Shown: positions 1 to 6,918 of the stretch, in pieces
How positions within the stretch are numbered: the stretch's first letter is position 1
How the letters are laid out: every line of letters starts with the position of its first letter
Assembly (NCBI GenBank): GCA_030838305.1
Contig: JAUTWY010000137.1
Location: 1-9,190 of the forward strand
Direction of reading: 5' to 3'
Length of the DNA stretch: 9,190 bases
Source of the DNA: Acidobacteriaceae bacterium
GTDB lineage: Bacteria > Acidobacteriota > Terriglobia > Terriglobales > Acidobacteriaceae
Translations under genes and position numbers: made by a program
Notes under the pieces: generated by a model
Seen by the model: only the letters and a program-made list of their open reading frames with translations
What the model was told of the DNA's origin: nothing
Database searches by the model: none

Positions 1-1629
1 GTGCTGCACAACGTGAATGGACCGAAAGGCAACATCATTCTGGTGCGCCTGCACGGGCAAAAGGTGGAGTACACAGGCGTGGTTGCGGGCATGAGCGGGA
101 GTCCGGTTTACTTCGATGGCAAACTCGCGGGAGCGATCGCCTTCCGCATCGGAGAATTTTCCAAAGAGCCCATCGCCGGCGTGACGCCGATTGCCGACAT
201 GCTAGAAATCAGCGAACTCGACCGCTCCCCTGCGGAAGAGACCTCCGCGATCAAGCCTTCGGGAATCACAGTCGCTGGCAAGACTGCGGGACCGGGATCG
301 AGTTTTCCGCTGCCGGGATCAGCTCAGGATTCCGCAGGAAAGGGCTTCGCGAATTACCTGAAGCCGATCGAAACTCCCTTGGTTTTTAACGGATTCTCTG
401 AACAGGCAATTCAACTGTTCGCGGGCCAACTGGGAGCCGCCGGAATTGTGCCCGTAATGGGCGCGGGCTCGATGAGTGGAGAGAAGCAGTCTGAACCGCT
501 GGAAGCGGGCTCAGCCATCAGCGCGATCCTGGTACGCGGCGACATGGATATCGAGGCTACCTGCACGGTGACTTATGTGGATGCGCAGCGGCTGCTGGCG
601 TGCGGACATCCCTTGCTGCAGTTCGGCTCGGTCGATCTGCCGATGAACAAGGCCGAGGTCTTAGCCACCCTGCCCTCGCCACTCAACGCGTTCAAGATCG
701 TTAACACCACCGAAGCTGTGGGAACGTTTGTGCAGGATCGACACACCGGAATCATGGGCGTGTTCGACCGACAACCGCAGATGATTCCGGTGACACTTAG
801 CATTCACAGCAGTTCGGGAATGAAGCAGTTCCACTACGAAGTGCTGAACAATCCGAAGCTGACGCCGGTAGCTTTGATGGTGACGGTATTTAACGCGCTG
901 CATGGAGTCAACGAATTCGGTGAAGAGATCACTTACCGGCTGGCAGGAAGCATTGGAGTCAAGGGATTTCCCGAAGTAACGATGCGCAACATGTTCGCTC
1001 CAGCAGAGAATGCGCAGCCCGCGGCGATGCAGGCGGCGATATTGCTGGGGGAGCGCTTCGGACGCATCTATGACAATCCCTACAATGCTCCGGCGATTGA
1101 AGGCGTGAAGCTGGACTTCGACTTGGTCCGGGAACGGCGCTGGGCGCGGCTGGAAAGCGCCCGTACGAGTGTGACCGAGGCGCGTCCCGGTGAAGAAATC
1201 ATGCTCGAAACCGTGTTGGCTCCTTACCGTGGCGAGCGCATCGTGCAGCAGATTCCGGTAAAGATTCCAACCTCAGCGAGTAAGGGAACACTGCGCATTC
1301 TGGTGAGCGACGGCGAGACTCTTGACCGAGTCGGTCACGGAACTCCGGCGTTCGGGCGCAAGCTCGATCTGGCTTCCACCATCGCGCTGCTCAACAAAGA
1401 GCACTCCAACAATCGCGTCTACGTCTCTCTGCTCGAAGCCGATCCTGAAGCCCGGGTTGCCGACAAAGTAATGCCCACCCTGCCCATTTCAATCATGAAT
1501 GTGATGGATGGCATGCGGGGCAATCAGGAGATGCTGGTCTCAGGCGAGTCGAACGTCGATGAAACGGCTACGGCCCCGTTGGACTATGTGGTGTCTGGAG
1601 CGCAGTTGCTGACAGTTACGGTGAAGTGA
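1..1629 (+). CDS. SpoIVB-type S55 peptidase domain protein, 5'-truncated by window edge
   Basis: The reading frame is open from the first base to a TGA at 1627-1629 and gives 542 residues. The first codon, GTG, is probably an internal valine: the protein begins mid-domain, with no signal peptide and no ribosome-binding site visible. Residues 30-36 read GMSGSPV, the S55 nucleophile motif, with Ser32 the likely catalytic serine by analogy with GDSGGP. An FSKEPIAGVTPI segment (53-64) follows. Residues 201-209 read CGHPLLQFG, where His203 is the candidate catalytic histidine, followed by KIVNTTEAVGTF and HTGIMG. Residues from about 360 to the end look like a beta-rich accessory domain without recognised motifs. 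B. subtilis SpoIVB is a serine peptidase that cleaves SpoIVFA. Acidobacterial relatives are, from memory, large predicted secreted proteins of unknown substrate. The family call is fairly secure and the substrate is unknown. The gene ends about 190 bp before the convergent CPBP gene. Confidence 0.85.
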   Translation: MLHNVNGPKGNIILVRLHGQKVEYTGVVAGMSGSPVYFDGKLAGAIAFRIGEFSKEPIAGVTPIADMLEISELDRSPAEETSAIKPSGITVAGKTAGPGSSFPLPGSAQDSAGKGFANYLKPIETPLVFNGFSEQAIQLFAGQLGAAGIVPVMGAGSMSGEKQSEPLEAGSAISAILVRGDMDIEATCTVTYVDAQRLLACGHPLLQFGSVDLPMNKAEVLATLPSPLNAFKIVNTTEAVGTFVQDRHTGIMGVFDRQPQMIPVTLSIHSSSGMKQFHYEVLNNPKLTPVALMVTVFNALHGVNEFGEEITYRLAGSIGVKGFPEVTMRNMFAPAENAQPAAMQAAILLGERFGRIYDNPYNAPAIEGVKLDFDLVRERRWARLESARTSVTEARPGEEIMLETVLAPYRGERIVQQIPVKIPTSASKGTLRILVSDGETLDRVGHGTPAFGRKLDLASTIALLNKEHSNNRVYVSLLEADPEARVADKVMPTLPISIMNVMDGMRGNQEMLVSGESNVDETATAPLDYVVSGAQLLTVTVK

Positions 1630-1647
1630 AGCTGTGGTGGCTTGAAT

Positions 1648-1671
1648 GTGGCGCGGGCCCTCCTGCCCGCG
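1648..1671 (+). repeat. GC-rich hairpin repeat, left copy of an inverted pair
   Basis: This copy contains a perfect 7-bp stem, CGCGGGC (1652-1658) and GCCCGCG (1665-1671), around a 6-nt loop. The block GTGGCGCGGGC..CTC.TGCCCGC recurs inverted at 1781-1804 with two internal mismatches. It lies 18 bp after the stop of the S55 gene and resembles the short palindromic intergenic repeats common in Acidobacteriota. It could also act as a factor-independent-like RNA hairpin, but there is no T tract. Confidence 0.7.
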
Positions 1672-1780
1672 AAATCTAAGCCCGAGCAAAAAGGGTTCAA
1701 GTTCAAAGACTCGCCAGTAGTAAGTCCCCTCCTGGCGGCGACCTGGTTAACCTGCAAGTGGTCAAACGCTGCCGGCATTC

Positions 1781-1804
1781 GGCGGGCAAGAGTGCCCGCG
1801 CCAC
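1781..1804 (-). repeat. GC-rich hairpin repeat, right copy of an inverted pair
   Basis: The reverse complement matches 1648-1671 except at two internal positions and the last base. It carries its own 6-bp stem, GCGGGC (1782-1787) and GCCCGC (1794-1799), around a 6-nt loop. Together the two copies bound a 157-bp module, a REPIN-like arrangement, lying exactly between two convergent genes. The DNA between the copies (1672-1780) has no recognised feature. Confidence 0.7.
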
Positions 1805-1821
1805 ACCAGCAAGGCACACAG

Positions 1822-2685
1822 TCAAAACAACAGCACGCCCGCTTTATCCATGTGACGGAAACCATCCGTGGCCCAGGCGGCGATTACCATGAGCGTTCCG
1901 TTGTAGCCTACGTGAGCCAGAAAACTTGACGCTACCGACTTCGTCCTCGCCCGCACCGCGGTTAGCACCACTCCTACCAAAAAGATGATCAATACCGCTC
2001 CCCAGGCATAGCCGTACTGGACCATGTGGATGAGGCCGAAGGGCAGGGCGGTGAGAAGAATGCCCCAGAACGCTCCCATGCGGCGCGCCAGTACGGGATA
2101 GAGAAATCCACGAAAGAAAACTTCCTCCATCAGCGGCCCAAGCGTAACCGCAAAGATGGCGGTGAGATAGGCGTCGGAGCGGTGGGCGAAGAATTGATCG
2201 AAGGGTGTGCTCTTAGGCATGGGAAGGAATCGTCCCAAGGCGTCAAGGCCGAGCATGAGAACGCCGAGGCCTACGAGACTTATTCCAGCCATCCCAGGCC
2301 AATTCCAACGGATGGCTTGCCAGAATCGCGAGCGATATTTGCCCTCGACCAGCAGGATCATATACAGCGCGATAGCGATATAGGTCAGCAACTCGGAGAG
2401 CAGCGCCAGCGACGGCTTCTGCGCGACTTCCATAAAGCTCTGGTGCGGGAAAGCGAAGTGACGGGCGCCGAGGACGATGAGGAGTTGCGCAATGAAAAGC
2501 GTAGCCAGCGTGAGGCCGGCGATTTGGAGGACGTCCCAGCCGGTCCAGACGGGGTTCTCGGTGGATGGGGGAACTGGCAGTCTCGGTTGTGACTCAGGCG
2601 GAAATGTTTCGACAACAAGCGGGGCGGGCGCCTGCTCGTTGTTCAGCGGTGGCGAACCGAACTGCGGATTCTCTGGTGATGACAA
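1822..2685 (-). CDS. CPBP-family intramembrane glutamic endopeptidase
   Basis: A 287-residue membrane protein. Residues 1-48 are a proline-rich, low-complexity cytoplasmic-looking tail. About seven hydrophobic segments follow, near 52-74, 93-113, 131-151, 172-186, 204-222, 227-245 and 252-272. All three conserved motifs of the CPBP (CAAX protease / bacteriocin-processing, Rce1-like) family are present: EEVFFRGFLYP with Glu187, Glu188 and Arg192; FGLIH with His220; and AHVGYN with His258 and Asn262. The residues needed for intramembrane cleavage are therefore intact. The start is a TTG at 2685, preceded by GAGG with 6-nt spacing (2692-2695 on the plus strand). The first in-frame Met is residue 85, beyond the first membrane segment, so an upstream non-ATG start is required. 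uvrA lies upstream in the same direction, 99 bp away. The substrate cannot be predicted. Confidence 0.88.
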   Translation of the reverse strand: MSSPENPQFGSPPLNNEQAPAPLVVETFPPESQPRLPVPPSTENPVWTGWDVLQIAGLTLATLFIAQLLIVLGARHFAFPHQSFMEVAQKPSLALLSELLTYIAIALYMILLVEGKYRSRFWQAIRWNWPGMAGISLVGLGVLMLGLDALGRFLPMPKSTPFDQFFAHRSDAYLTAIFAVTLGPLMEEVFFRGFLYPVLARRMGAFWGILLTALPFGLIHMVQYGYAWGAVLIIFLVGVVLTAVRARTKSVASSFLAHVGYNGTLMVIAAWATDGFRHMDKAGVLLF

Positions 2686-2689
2686 AAAG

Positions 2690-2755
2690 TGCCTCAGGGG
2701 CTAAAGCCCGCAATTCTATTTGACGTACGGCGGTGCGGCTCGAAGCCGCGCCCTT
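2690..2755. repeat. Double hairpin intergenic repeat between uvrA and the CPBP gene
   Basis: Two palindromic modules are present. The first is GGGC-TAAA-GCCC (2698-2709), preceded by cctcag. The second is a 9-bp stem, GGTGCGGCT (2732-2740) and AGCCGCGCC (2744-2752), with loop CGA and one G-T pair. Blocks of 'cctcag(g/c)ggctaaagcc(c/g)' followed by a 'gcggct..agccgc' hairpin are, from memory, dispersed in acidobacterial intergenic DNA. The left edge supplies the GAGG ribosome-binding site of the CPBP gene. The hairpins could also weaken read-through from uvrA or protect its mRNA 3' end. Confidence 0.65.
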
Positions 2756-2784
2756 TCAAGACATCGATGAAGAAGATGCCCACA

Positions 2785-5574
2785 CTAAGCGCTCCGCTTC
2801 CCATTCCCCGCAAAATATCCCGTCAGCGCCTGCCCCGTATACGACTTCTTCACCCTCGCCACCTGCTCCGGCGTACCTTGTGCCACGATACGCCCGCCTT
2901 CTTCCCCGCCTTCGGGGCCGAGGTCGATGATCCAGTCGGCGTTGCGGATCACGTCCAGATTGTGTTCGATGATGATGATCGAATTGCCCAGGTCGGTCAA
3001 CCGGTGTAGCACCTCGAGCAGCTTTTTCACGTCGTCGAAGTGCAGGCCGGTGGTGGGCTCGTCCAGCAGGTAAAGGGTTTTGCCGGTCTGGCGCTTGCTC
3101 AACTCGCGCGCGAGCTTGATGCGCTGCGCTTCGCCGCCGGAGAGCGTTACCGCGGATTGCCCGAGATGAATGTAACCGAGGCCAACGTCCACCAAAGTCT
3201 GTAGCTTTTGCTTTACCTGCGGAATGTTTTCCAGGATGGGTAGCGCATCGGACACGGGCATCTCCAGCAGGTCAGCGATGGAGTTGCCGTTGTATTTTAC
3301 GGCCAGGGTTTCGCGATTGTAGCGGCGTCCGCCGCAAACCTCGCAGAGCACGTAGACATCGGGCAGAAAATTCATTTCGATGCGGCGCTGGCCTTCACCC
3401 TGGCAAGCTTCGCAACGGCCGCCCGGGACATTGAAGGAAAAGCGTCCCGCCTTGTAACCGCGCTCGCGCGACTCGGGCAGCATGGCGTAGATCTCGCGAA
3501 TCGCGGTGAACACGCCGGTATAGGTTGCAGGATTCGAGCGCGGCGTACGTCCGATTGGCGCTTGATCGATGCGGATGACCTTATCGATATTTTCCGCGCC
3601 GACGATTGCTTTGTGCTCGCCGGATTTCTCGCGCGACCGGTAGAGCTGTCGCGCCAGCGCTCGGTACAAGATATCGTTGACCAGCGTGGACTTGCCTGAG
3701 CCGGAGACTCCGGTCACCACCGTCATCACGCCCAGGGGAAAAGTTACATCGAGATTTTTGAGATTATTTTCCTTTGCGCCGAGAATCGTAAGTCCGGCCC
3801 CGTTGGCATGGCGGCGCTCGGCCAGCATATCGATCTGCACTCTGCCGGAGATATATGCTCCGGTCAGAGAATTAGGCTCGCGCATGATTTCCGCGGGAGT
3901 GCCATGCGCCACCAGGTCACCGCCGTGCCGGCCAGCGCCGGGACCCAAGTCGATGACGTAGTCGGCGCGGCGAATTGTATCTTCGTCATGCTCGACTACC
4001 AAGACGGTGTTGCCGAGATCACGCAGGTTTTCAAGCGCGGTCAGGAGGCGTCCGTTGTCGCGATGATGGAGGCCGATGGAAGGCTCATCCAGCACGTACA
4101 GCACTCCACGCAACTTCGAGCCGATCTGGGTTGCGAGGCGGATACGCTGGCCTTCACCGCCGGACAACGTAGCCGCCGACCGGTCGAGCGAAATATAGTT
4201 CAGTCCTACGGCGTTCAGAAATTGCAGGCGTTCAACCACTTCGTGCATGACGCGGCCTGCGATCTTTTCTTCGCGCCCCGCGAGCTTGATGCTGCGCGCA
4301 ACTTCCAGCGCCTTGGAAATGGGCAGCGCGGTAAATTCGGCGATCGACATGCCGTTCACTTTCACGGCCAGGCTTTCCGGGCGCAGCCGCTTGCCGTGAC
4401 AGGCAGGACACTCCGTCGCGGACATGTGATCCATCAGCCACTCGCGATAGCCTTCGGAGGTCGACTCTTCGAGATTCTGCTTCAGGTATCCGAAAATTCC
4501 CCGGAAGCCGGTTTTGCCGCGGCCGGATTCGCCGTTGAGCAACAGATCCTGAATCCTCTCGGGAAACTTCTCAAACGGCATGGCCAGGTCGATACCGTGC
4601 GCCGCCGCTGTCACTTGCAAAGCATGGATCAACCCCTGCGACGCCGAACCGGGCCCAAGTCCGCCATCGAGCAGCGGCTTCGACCAGTCAGTGATCACTT
4701 TCGCGGGATCGAAATCGTAGCGGCTGCCCAGTCCGTGACACTCGGGACATGCTCCATACATGCTGTTGAAGGAAAACGACCGCGGCTCGAGTTGCGGAAC
4801 ACTGATGCCGCAATCGGGACAGGCCAGCTTTTCTGAATAGAGTGTCTCGTCGCCGCCAACCACCGCGACCTGTACCAGACCGCCCGCCAACTTCATCGCC
4901 AGGCCGACTGACATTTCCAAACGGTGTTCGATGCCCGGCTTCACCAGCAATCGGTCGATGACCACTTCGATCGTATGGTTCTTGCGTTTGTCGAGATTGA
5001 GGTCATCCTCCAGGTTCACGATTTCGCCGTCGACGCGGGCGCGGGTGTAGCCGTGCTTGAGCAGCGTCTCCATCTCTTTTTTGAATTCGCCTTTTCGCCC
5101 GCGAACGATTGGAGCCAAAACCATCACGCGGTCTTCGGGTGTAAGCGCCATCACTCGTTGAACGATCTGTTCTGCCGACTGCCGGCTGATGGCTCGGCCA
5201 CACTTCGGACAGTGGGGCACGCCGATAGAAGCGAACAAGAGGCGAAGATAGTCGTAGATCTCGGTAATTGTTCCAACGGTCGAACGGGGACTGCGGCTGG
5301 TAGTTTTTTGCTCGATCGAAATTGACGGGCTAAGTCCGTCGATGGAATCGACATCCGGTCTCTCCATCTGGTCGAGAAATTGGCGAGCATAGGTCGATAA
5401 CGTCTCCACGTAGCGCCGCTGCCCTTCGGCATAAATCGTGTCGAATGCTAGAGATGACTTGCCCGAGCCGCTCAGGCCGGTGACCACAGTGAGAGTGTTG
5501 CGGGGAATCTCAACGTCGATGTTTTTGAGGTTGTGCTGGCGCGCCCCGCGAACAGTAATCTTAGTAATAGCCAT
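2785..5574 (-). CDS. uvrA: UvrABC excinuclease, subunit A
   Basis: A complete 929-residue UvrA, close to the usual length of about 940. UvrA dimers recognise helix-distorting DNA damage in nucleotide excision repair and load UvrB in the cytoplasm. Both ABC ATPase modules are intact. The first has Walker A GLSGSGKS (33-40), signature LSGGEGQRIRLA (470-481) and Walker B VLYVLDEP (491-498). The second has Walker A GVSGSGKST (622-630), signature LSGGEAQRIKLA (811-822) and Walker B LYLLDEP (834-840). Zinc-binding cysteine pairs occur at CPKC (122-125), CPDC (252-255), CPEC (276-279), CPAC (389-392), CEAC (721-724) and CEVC (744-747). The ATG at 5574 is followed at once by the conserved ITVRGARQHNLKNI N-terminus, which fixes the start, although only a weak Shine-Dalgarno is visible. 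The stop is TAG at 2785-2787. No interruption or missing motif was seen. The CPBP gene lies 99 bp downstream. Confidence 0.98.
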   Translation of the reverse strand: MAITKITVRGARQHNLKNIDVEIPRNTLTVVTGLSGSGKSSLAFDTIYAEGQRRYVETLSTYARQFLDQMERPDVDSIDGLSPSISIEQKTTSRSPRSTVGTITEIYDYLRLLFASIGVPHCPKCGRAISRQSAEQIVQRVMALTPEDRVMVLAPIVRGRKGEFKKEMETLLKHGYTRARVDGEIVNLEDDLNLDKRKNHTIEVVIDRLLVKPGIEHRLEMSVGLAMKLAGGLVQVAVVGGDETLYSEKLACPDCGISVPQLEPRSFSFNSMYGACPECHGLGSRYDFDPAKVITDWSKPLLDGGLGPGSASQGLIHALQVTAAAHGIDLAMPFEKFPERIQDLLLNGESGRGKTGFRGIFGYLKQNLEESTSEGYREWLMDHMSATECPACHGKRLRPESLAVKVNGMSIAEFTALPISKALEVARSIKLAGREEKIAGRVMHEVVERLQFLNAVGLNYISLDRSAATLSGGEGQRIRLATQIGSKLRGVLYVLDEPSIGLHHRDNGRLLTALENLRDLGNTVLVVEHDEDTIRRADYVIDLGPGAGRHGGDLVAHGTPAEIMREPNSLTGAYISGRVQIDMLAERRHANGAGLTILGAKENNLKNLDVTFPLGVMTVVTGVSGSGKSTLVNDILYRALARQLYRSREKSGEHKAIVGAENIDKVIRIDQAPIGRTPRSNPATYTGVFTAIREIYAMLPESRERGYKAGRFSFNVPGGRCEACQGEGQRRIEMNFLPDVYVLCEVCGGRRYNRETLAVKYNGNSIADLLEMPVSDALPILENIPQVKQKLQTLVDVGLGYIHLGQSAVTLSGGEAQRIKLARELSKRQTGKTLYLLDEPTTGLHFDDVKKLLEVLHRLTDLGNSIIIIEHNLDVIRNADWIIDLGPEGGEEGGRIVAQGTPEQVARVKKSYTGQALTGYFAGNGKRSA

Positions 5575-5604
5575 TTAGTCTTTAGGCCGATTGCCCTTCC
5601 GTAA

Positions 5605-5633
5605 TGTCGACAGGTCTACAGGGATGTCCGACA
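5605..5633. repeat. Twin TGTC(c)GACA boxes in the uvrA leader
   Basis: TGTCGACA (5605-5612, a perfect palindrome) and TGTCCGACA (5625-5633, near-palindromic) start 20 bp apart, about two helical turns. They lie between the candidate uvrA promoter and the uvrA start codon. The geometry would suit a dimeric DNA-binding protein, but chance cannot be excluded and no regulator is known for this motif. Confidence 0.3.
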
Positions 5634-5658
5634 GTAGATATGCGCAGCTCTACTCCGT

Positions 5659-5687
5659 ATTTTACTACGGCGCATCTGGGTGGTCAC
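5659..5687 (-). promoter_or_regulatory. Candidate sigma-70-type promoter for uvrA
   Basis: On the minus strand a GTGACC -35-like hexamer (5682-5687, 4/6 match) is separated by exactly 17 bp from a TAAAAT -10-like hexamer (5659-5664, 5/6 match). Transcription would begin near 5652, leaving a leader of about 78 nt before the uvrA ATG. This is a by-eye match only. No LexA-type box was found next to it. Confidence 0.35.
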
Positions 5688-5759
5688 TAGCGGCGGGCAT
5701 TAACGCAGGTAGATTGAAGAAACCGCATAGACGAAACCCCGGCCTGCGGCATCAGACTA

Positions 5760-5984
5760 TTGCCAATTCGCAAAGGGTGGTTGATTGTGATTTCGTTTTT
5801 CATGCCTCTGATTTTGGGCCTTACGGTAGTGCTCTCCGTTGGAATTGGCGTGCTCGCTGCTTATGCGGCAGTCTTCGGGATCCTGCAGGCTTGCGGCCGT
5901 GCGTCGCAGCAACAGACGCGGCAGGCGGAAACAAGACCGCGCCTGGTTCTCGTGCCTACGCAGAACCATGCCAGCGGCGACTAG
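5760..5984 (+). CDS. Small membrane protein of unknown function
   Basis: A 74-residue frame with one long hydrophobic stretch (about residues 8-45) that could form one or two membrane helices. A polar tail follows (QQQTRQAETRPR), ending in RLVLVPTQNHASGD. The composition, with a positive residue or two before the hydrophobic core and a soluble charged tail after it, is that of a real small membrane protein, not a random frame. It diverges from uvrA. The start is uncertain: a TTG at 5760 gives the full length, GTG at 5787 has a purine-rich AAAGGGTGG upstream, and ATG at 5802 would shorten the hydrophobic segment. The function is not recognised. A chance frame remains possible. Confidence 0.5.
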   Translation: MPIRKGWLIVISFFMPLILGLTVVLSVGIGVLAAYAAVFGILQACGRASQQQTRQAETRPRLVLVPTQNHASGD

Positions 5985-6512
5985 CTGATCGGTCCTTGGC
6001 TATCTCGTCCGCTTAATCGGCTTCTCCACCTTTACCACCTCGTCCTGACCAACATCACACTTCGACTTTTTCAAGCTGTGCAGTTTTGAACGGACGAAAA
6101 TCCTGTCGGATTGTAGTTTGAGCCGATTGAGGAATGTGAAGGAACGACGGTGCGGTTCTCCCCCCATCGTCACCCGTTCCTTTTGGGGTAGCGCAGGCAA
6201 AGAATGGCCGCGCTCCCTCTTTTTTCTGGAGTACGTCGCTGATGATGAAGAAAATACCTTTTGTGGATTTTCCCCTGAACCGGCACACCGGCCTGACGAA
6301 GCCAAGCAGCCAGAACCCAGACCCAAGTCGGCGTTCCACTGGCCCCCGGATTGCGTGCGGCGGTTCAGCGATCGGGTTGGGGCTGCAATACATGAATTCA
6401 TGATCCAGAAACCCACGCATTGCAATAAGTAAAGATAATGGGGTGAGCAATTCTGACCACCTTTTCCGGGTTAGAACAATCACACTGGAGTTGTGGTGGT
6501 GGAGTCTTCCTC
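5985..6512. other. Intergenic stretch without a recognisable gene
   Basis: About 530 bp lie between the small membrane protein and the first response regulator. Frames on both strands translate to low-plausibility sequence (no domain motifs, rich in R, P, S and C, no good ribosome-binding sites). The only structures noted are a bulged inverted repeat at 6141-6180 and a 12-bp palindrome at 6391-6402. A GATAAT -10-like hexamer at 6434-6439 has no good -35 partner. Confidence 0.5.
6141..6184 (+). terminator. Possible weak terminator / structured RNA element
   Basis: GGAACG (6141-6146) and GGTG (6149-6152), with a 2-nt bulge between them, pair with CACC (6171-6174) and CGTTCC (6175-6180) around an 18-nt loop. 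TTTT follows directly (6181-6184). It could end transcripts from the small membrane protein gene about 160 bp upstream. The T tract is short and the loop is long, so it would be weak. Confidence 0.3.
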
Positions 6513-6893
6513 ATGCGTTTCCCTATTGCAGCAAAGGTCGAGAGCAAAGTCGTTCTGTGCATCGACGATAATCAGGACATGCTGGAATGCGAAAAAGCGT
6601 TCCTCGAAAGCTTCGGATATACCGTTCTCACCGCGCCTAGCGGCAGCAAGGGATTGGAACTGGCTTCCATCCATCCGGTTGACTTCGTGATTGTGGATTA
6701 TTTCATGCCCGAAATGAACGGCCCCCAGATCGCAATTGAGATGAGGCGGGTCAGGCCGCTGGCGCCAATCATTATGCTATCGGGAGCAGTGGATGTTCCC
6801 GAACTGGCCCTGCAATTTGCAGACGCGTTCATCGCCAAATCCCATTTGGCCAGCCATTTGCTGCCCGCGATTGCGCAACTGCAGGAATGTTGA
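6513..6893 (+). CDS. Single-domain response regulator (receiver domain)
   Basis: A 126-residue CheY-like receiver with no output domain. It has all the phosphorylation-site residues: acidic pair Asp18-Asp19 in CIDDN, phospho-acceptor Asp62 in VIVDYFMPEMNG, Ser90 in MLSG, and Lys109 in FIAKS. The usual proline after the lysine (KP) is replaced by Ser. The ATG at 6513 is preceded by GGAG with 8-nt spacing (6501-6504), which supports this start. Such stand-alone receivers relay phosphate or signal by protein-protein contact. The cognate kinase is not in the window. It converges on a second receiver gene, with 25 bp between the two stops. Confidence 0.92.
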   Translation: MRFPIAAKVESKVVLCIDDNQDMLECEKAFLESFGYTVLTAPSGSKGLELASIHPVDFVIVDYFMPEMNGPQIAIEMRRVRPLAPIIMLSGAVDVPELALQFADAFIAKSHLASHLLPAIAQLQEC

Positions 6894-6918
6894 ACGAATA
6901 CACGGCGCTAGATGCCAA

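Noticed and set aside
5575..5700. LexA/SOS box for uvrA
   Set aside because: Neither CTGT-N8-ACAG nor GAAC-N4-GTTC is present with correct spacing.
5591..6016. 141-codon plus frame overlapping the small membrane protein
   Set aside because: The composition is protein-unlike (many R, C and W) and there is no ribosome-binding site. The 5760-5984 frame on the same strand has a far more credible membrane-protein pattern.
6391..6402. 12-bp palindrome CATGAATTCATG
   Set aside because: About two such palindromes are expected by chance in 9 kb. It has no flanking promoter and no second copy.
6055..6483. Long open frame on the minus strand (and an overlapping one in another frame) in the 5985-6512 gap
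   Set aside because: The translation has no domain motif, an odd R/P/S/F-rich composition and no convincing ribosome-binding site. Two other frames over the same DNA are equally open, so it is not supported as a gene.
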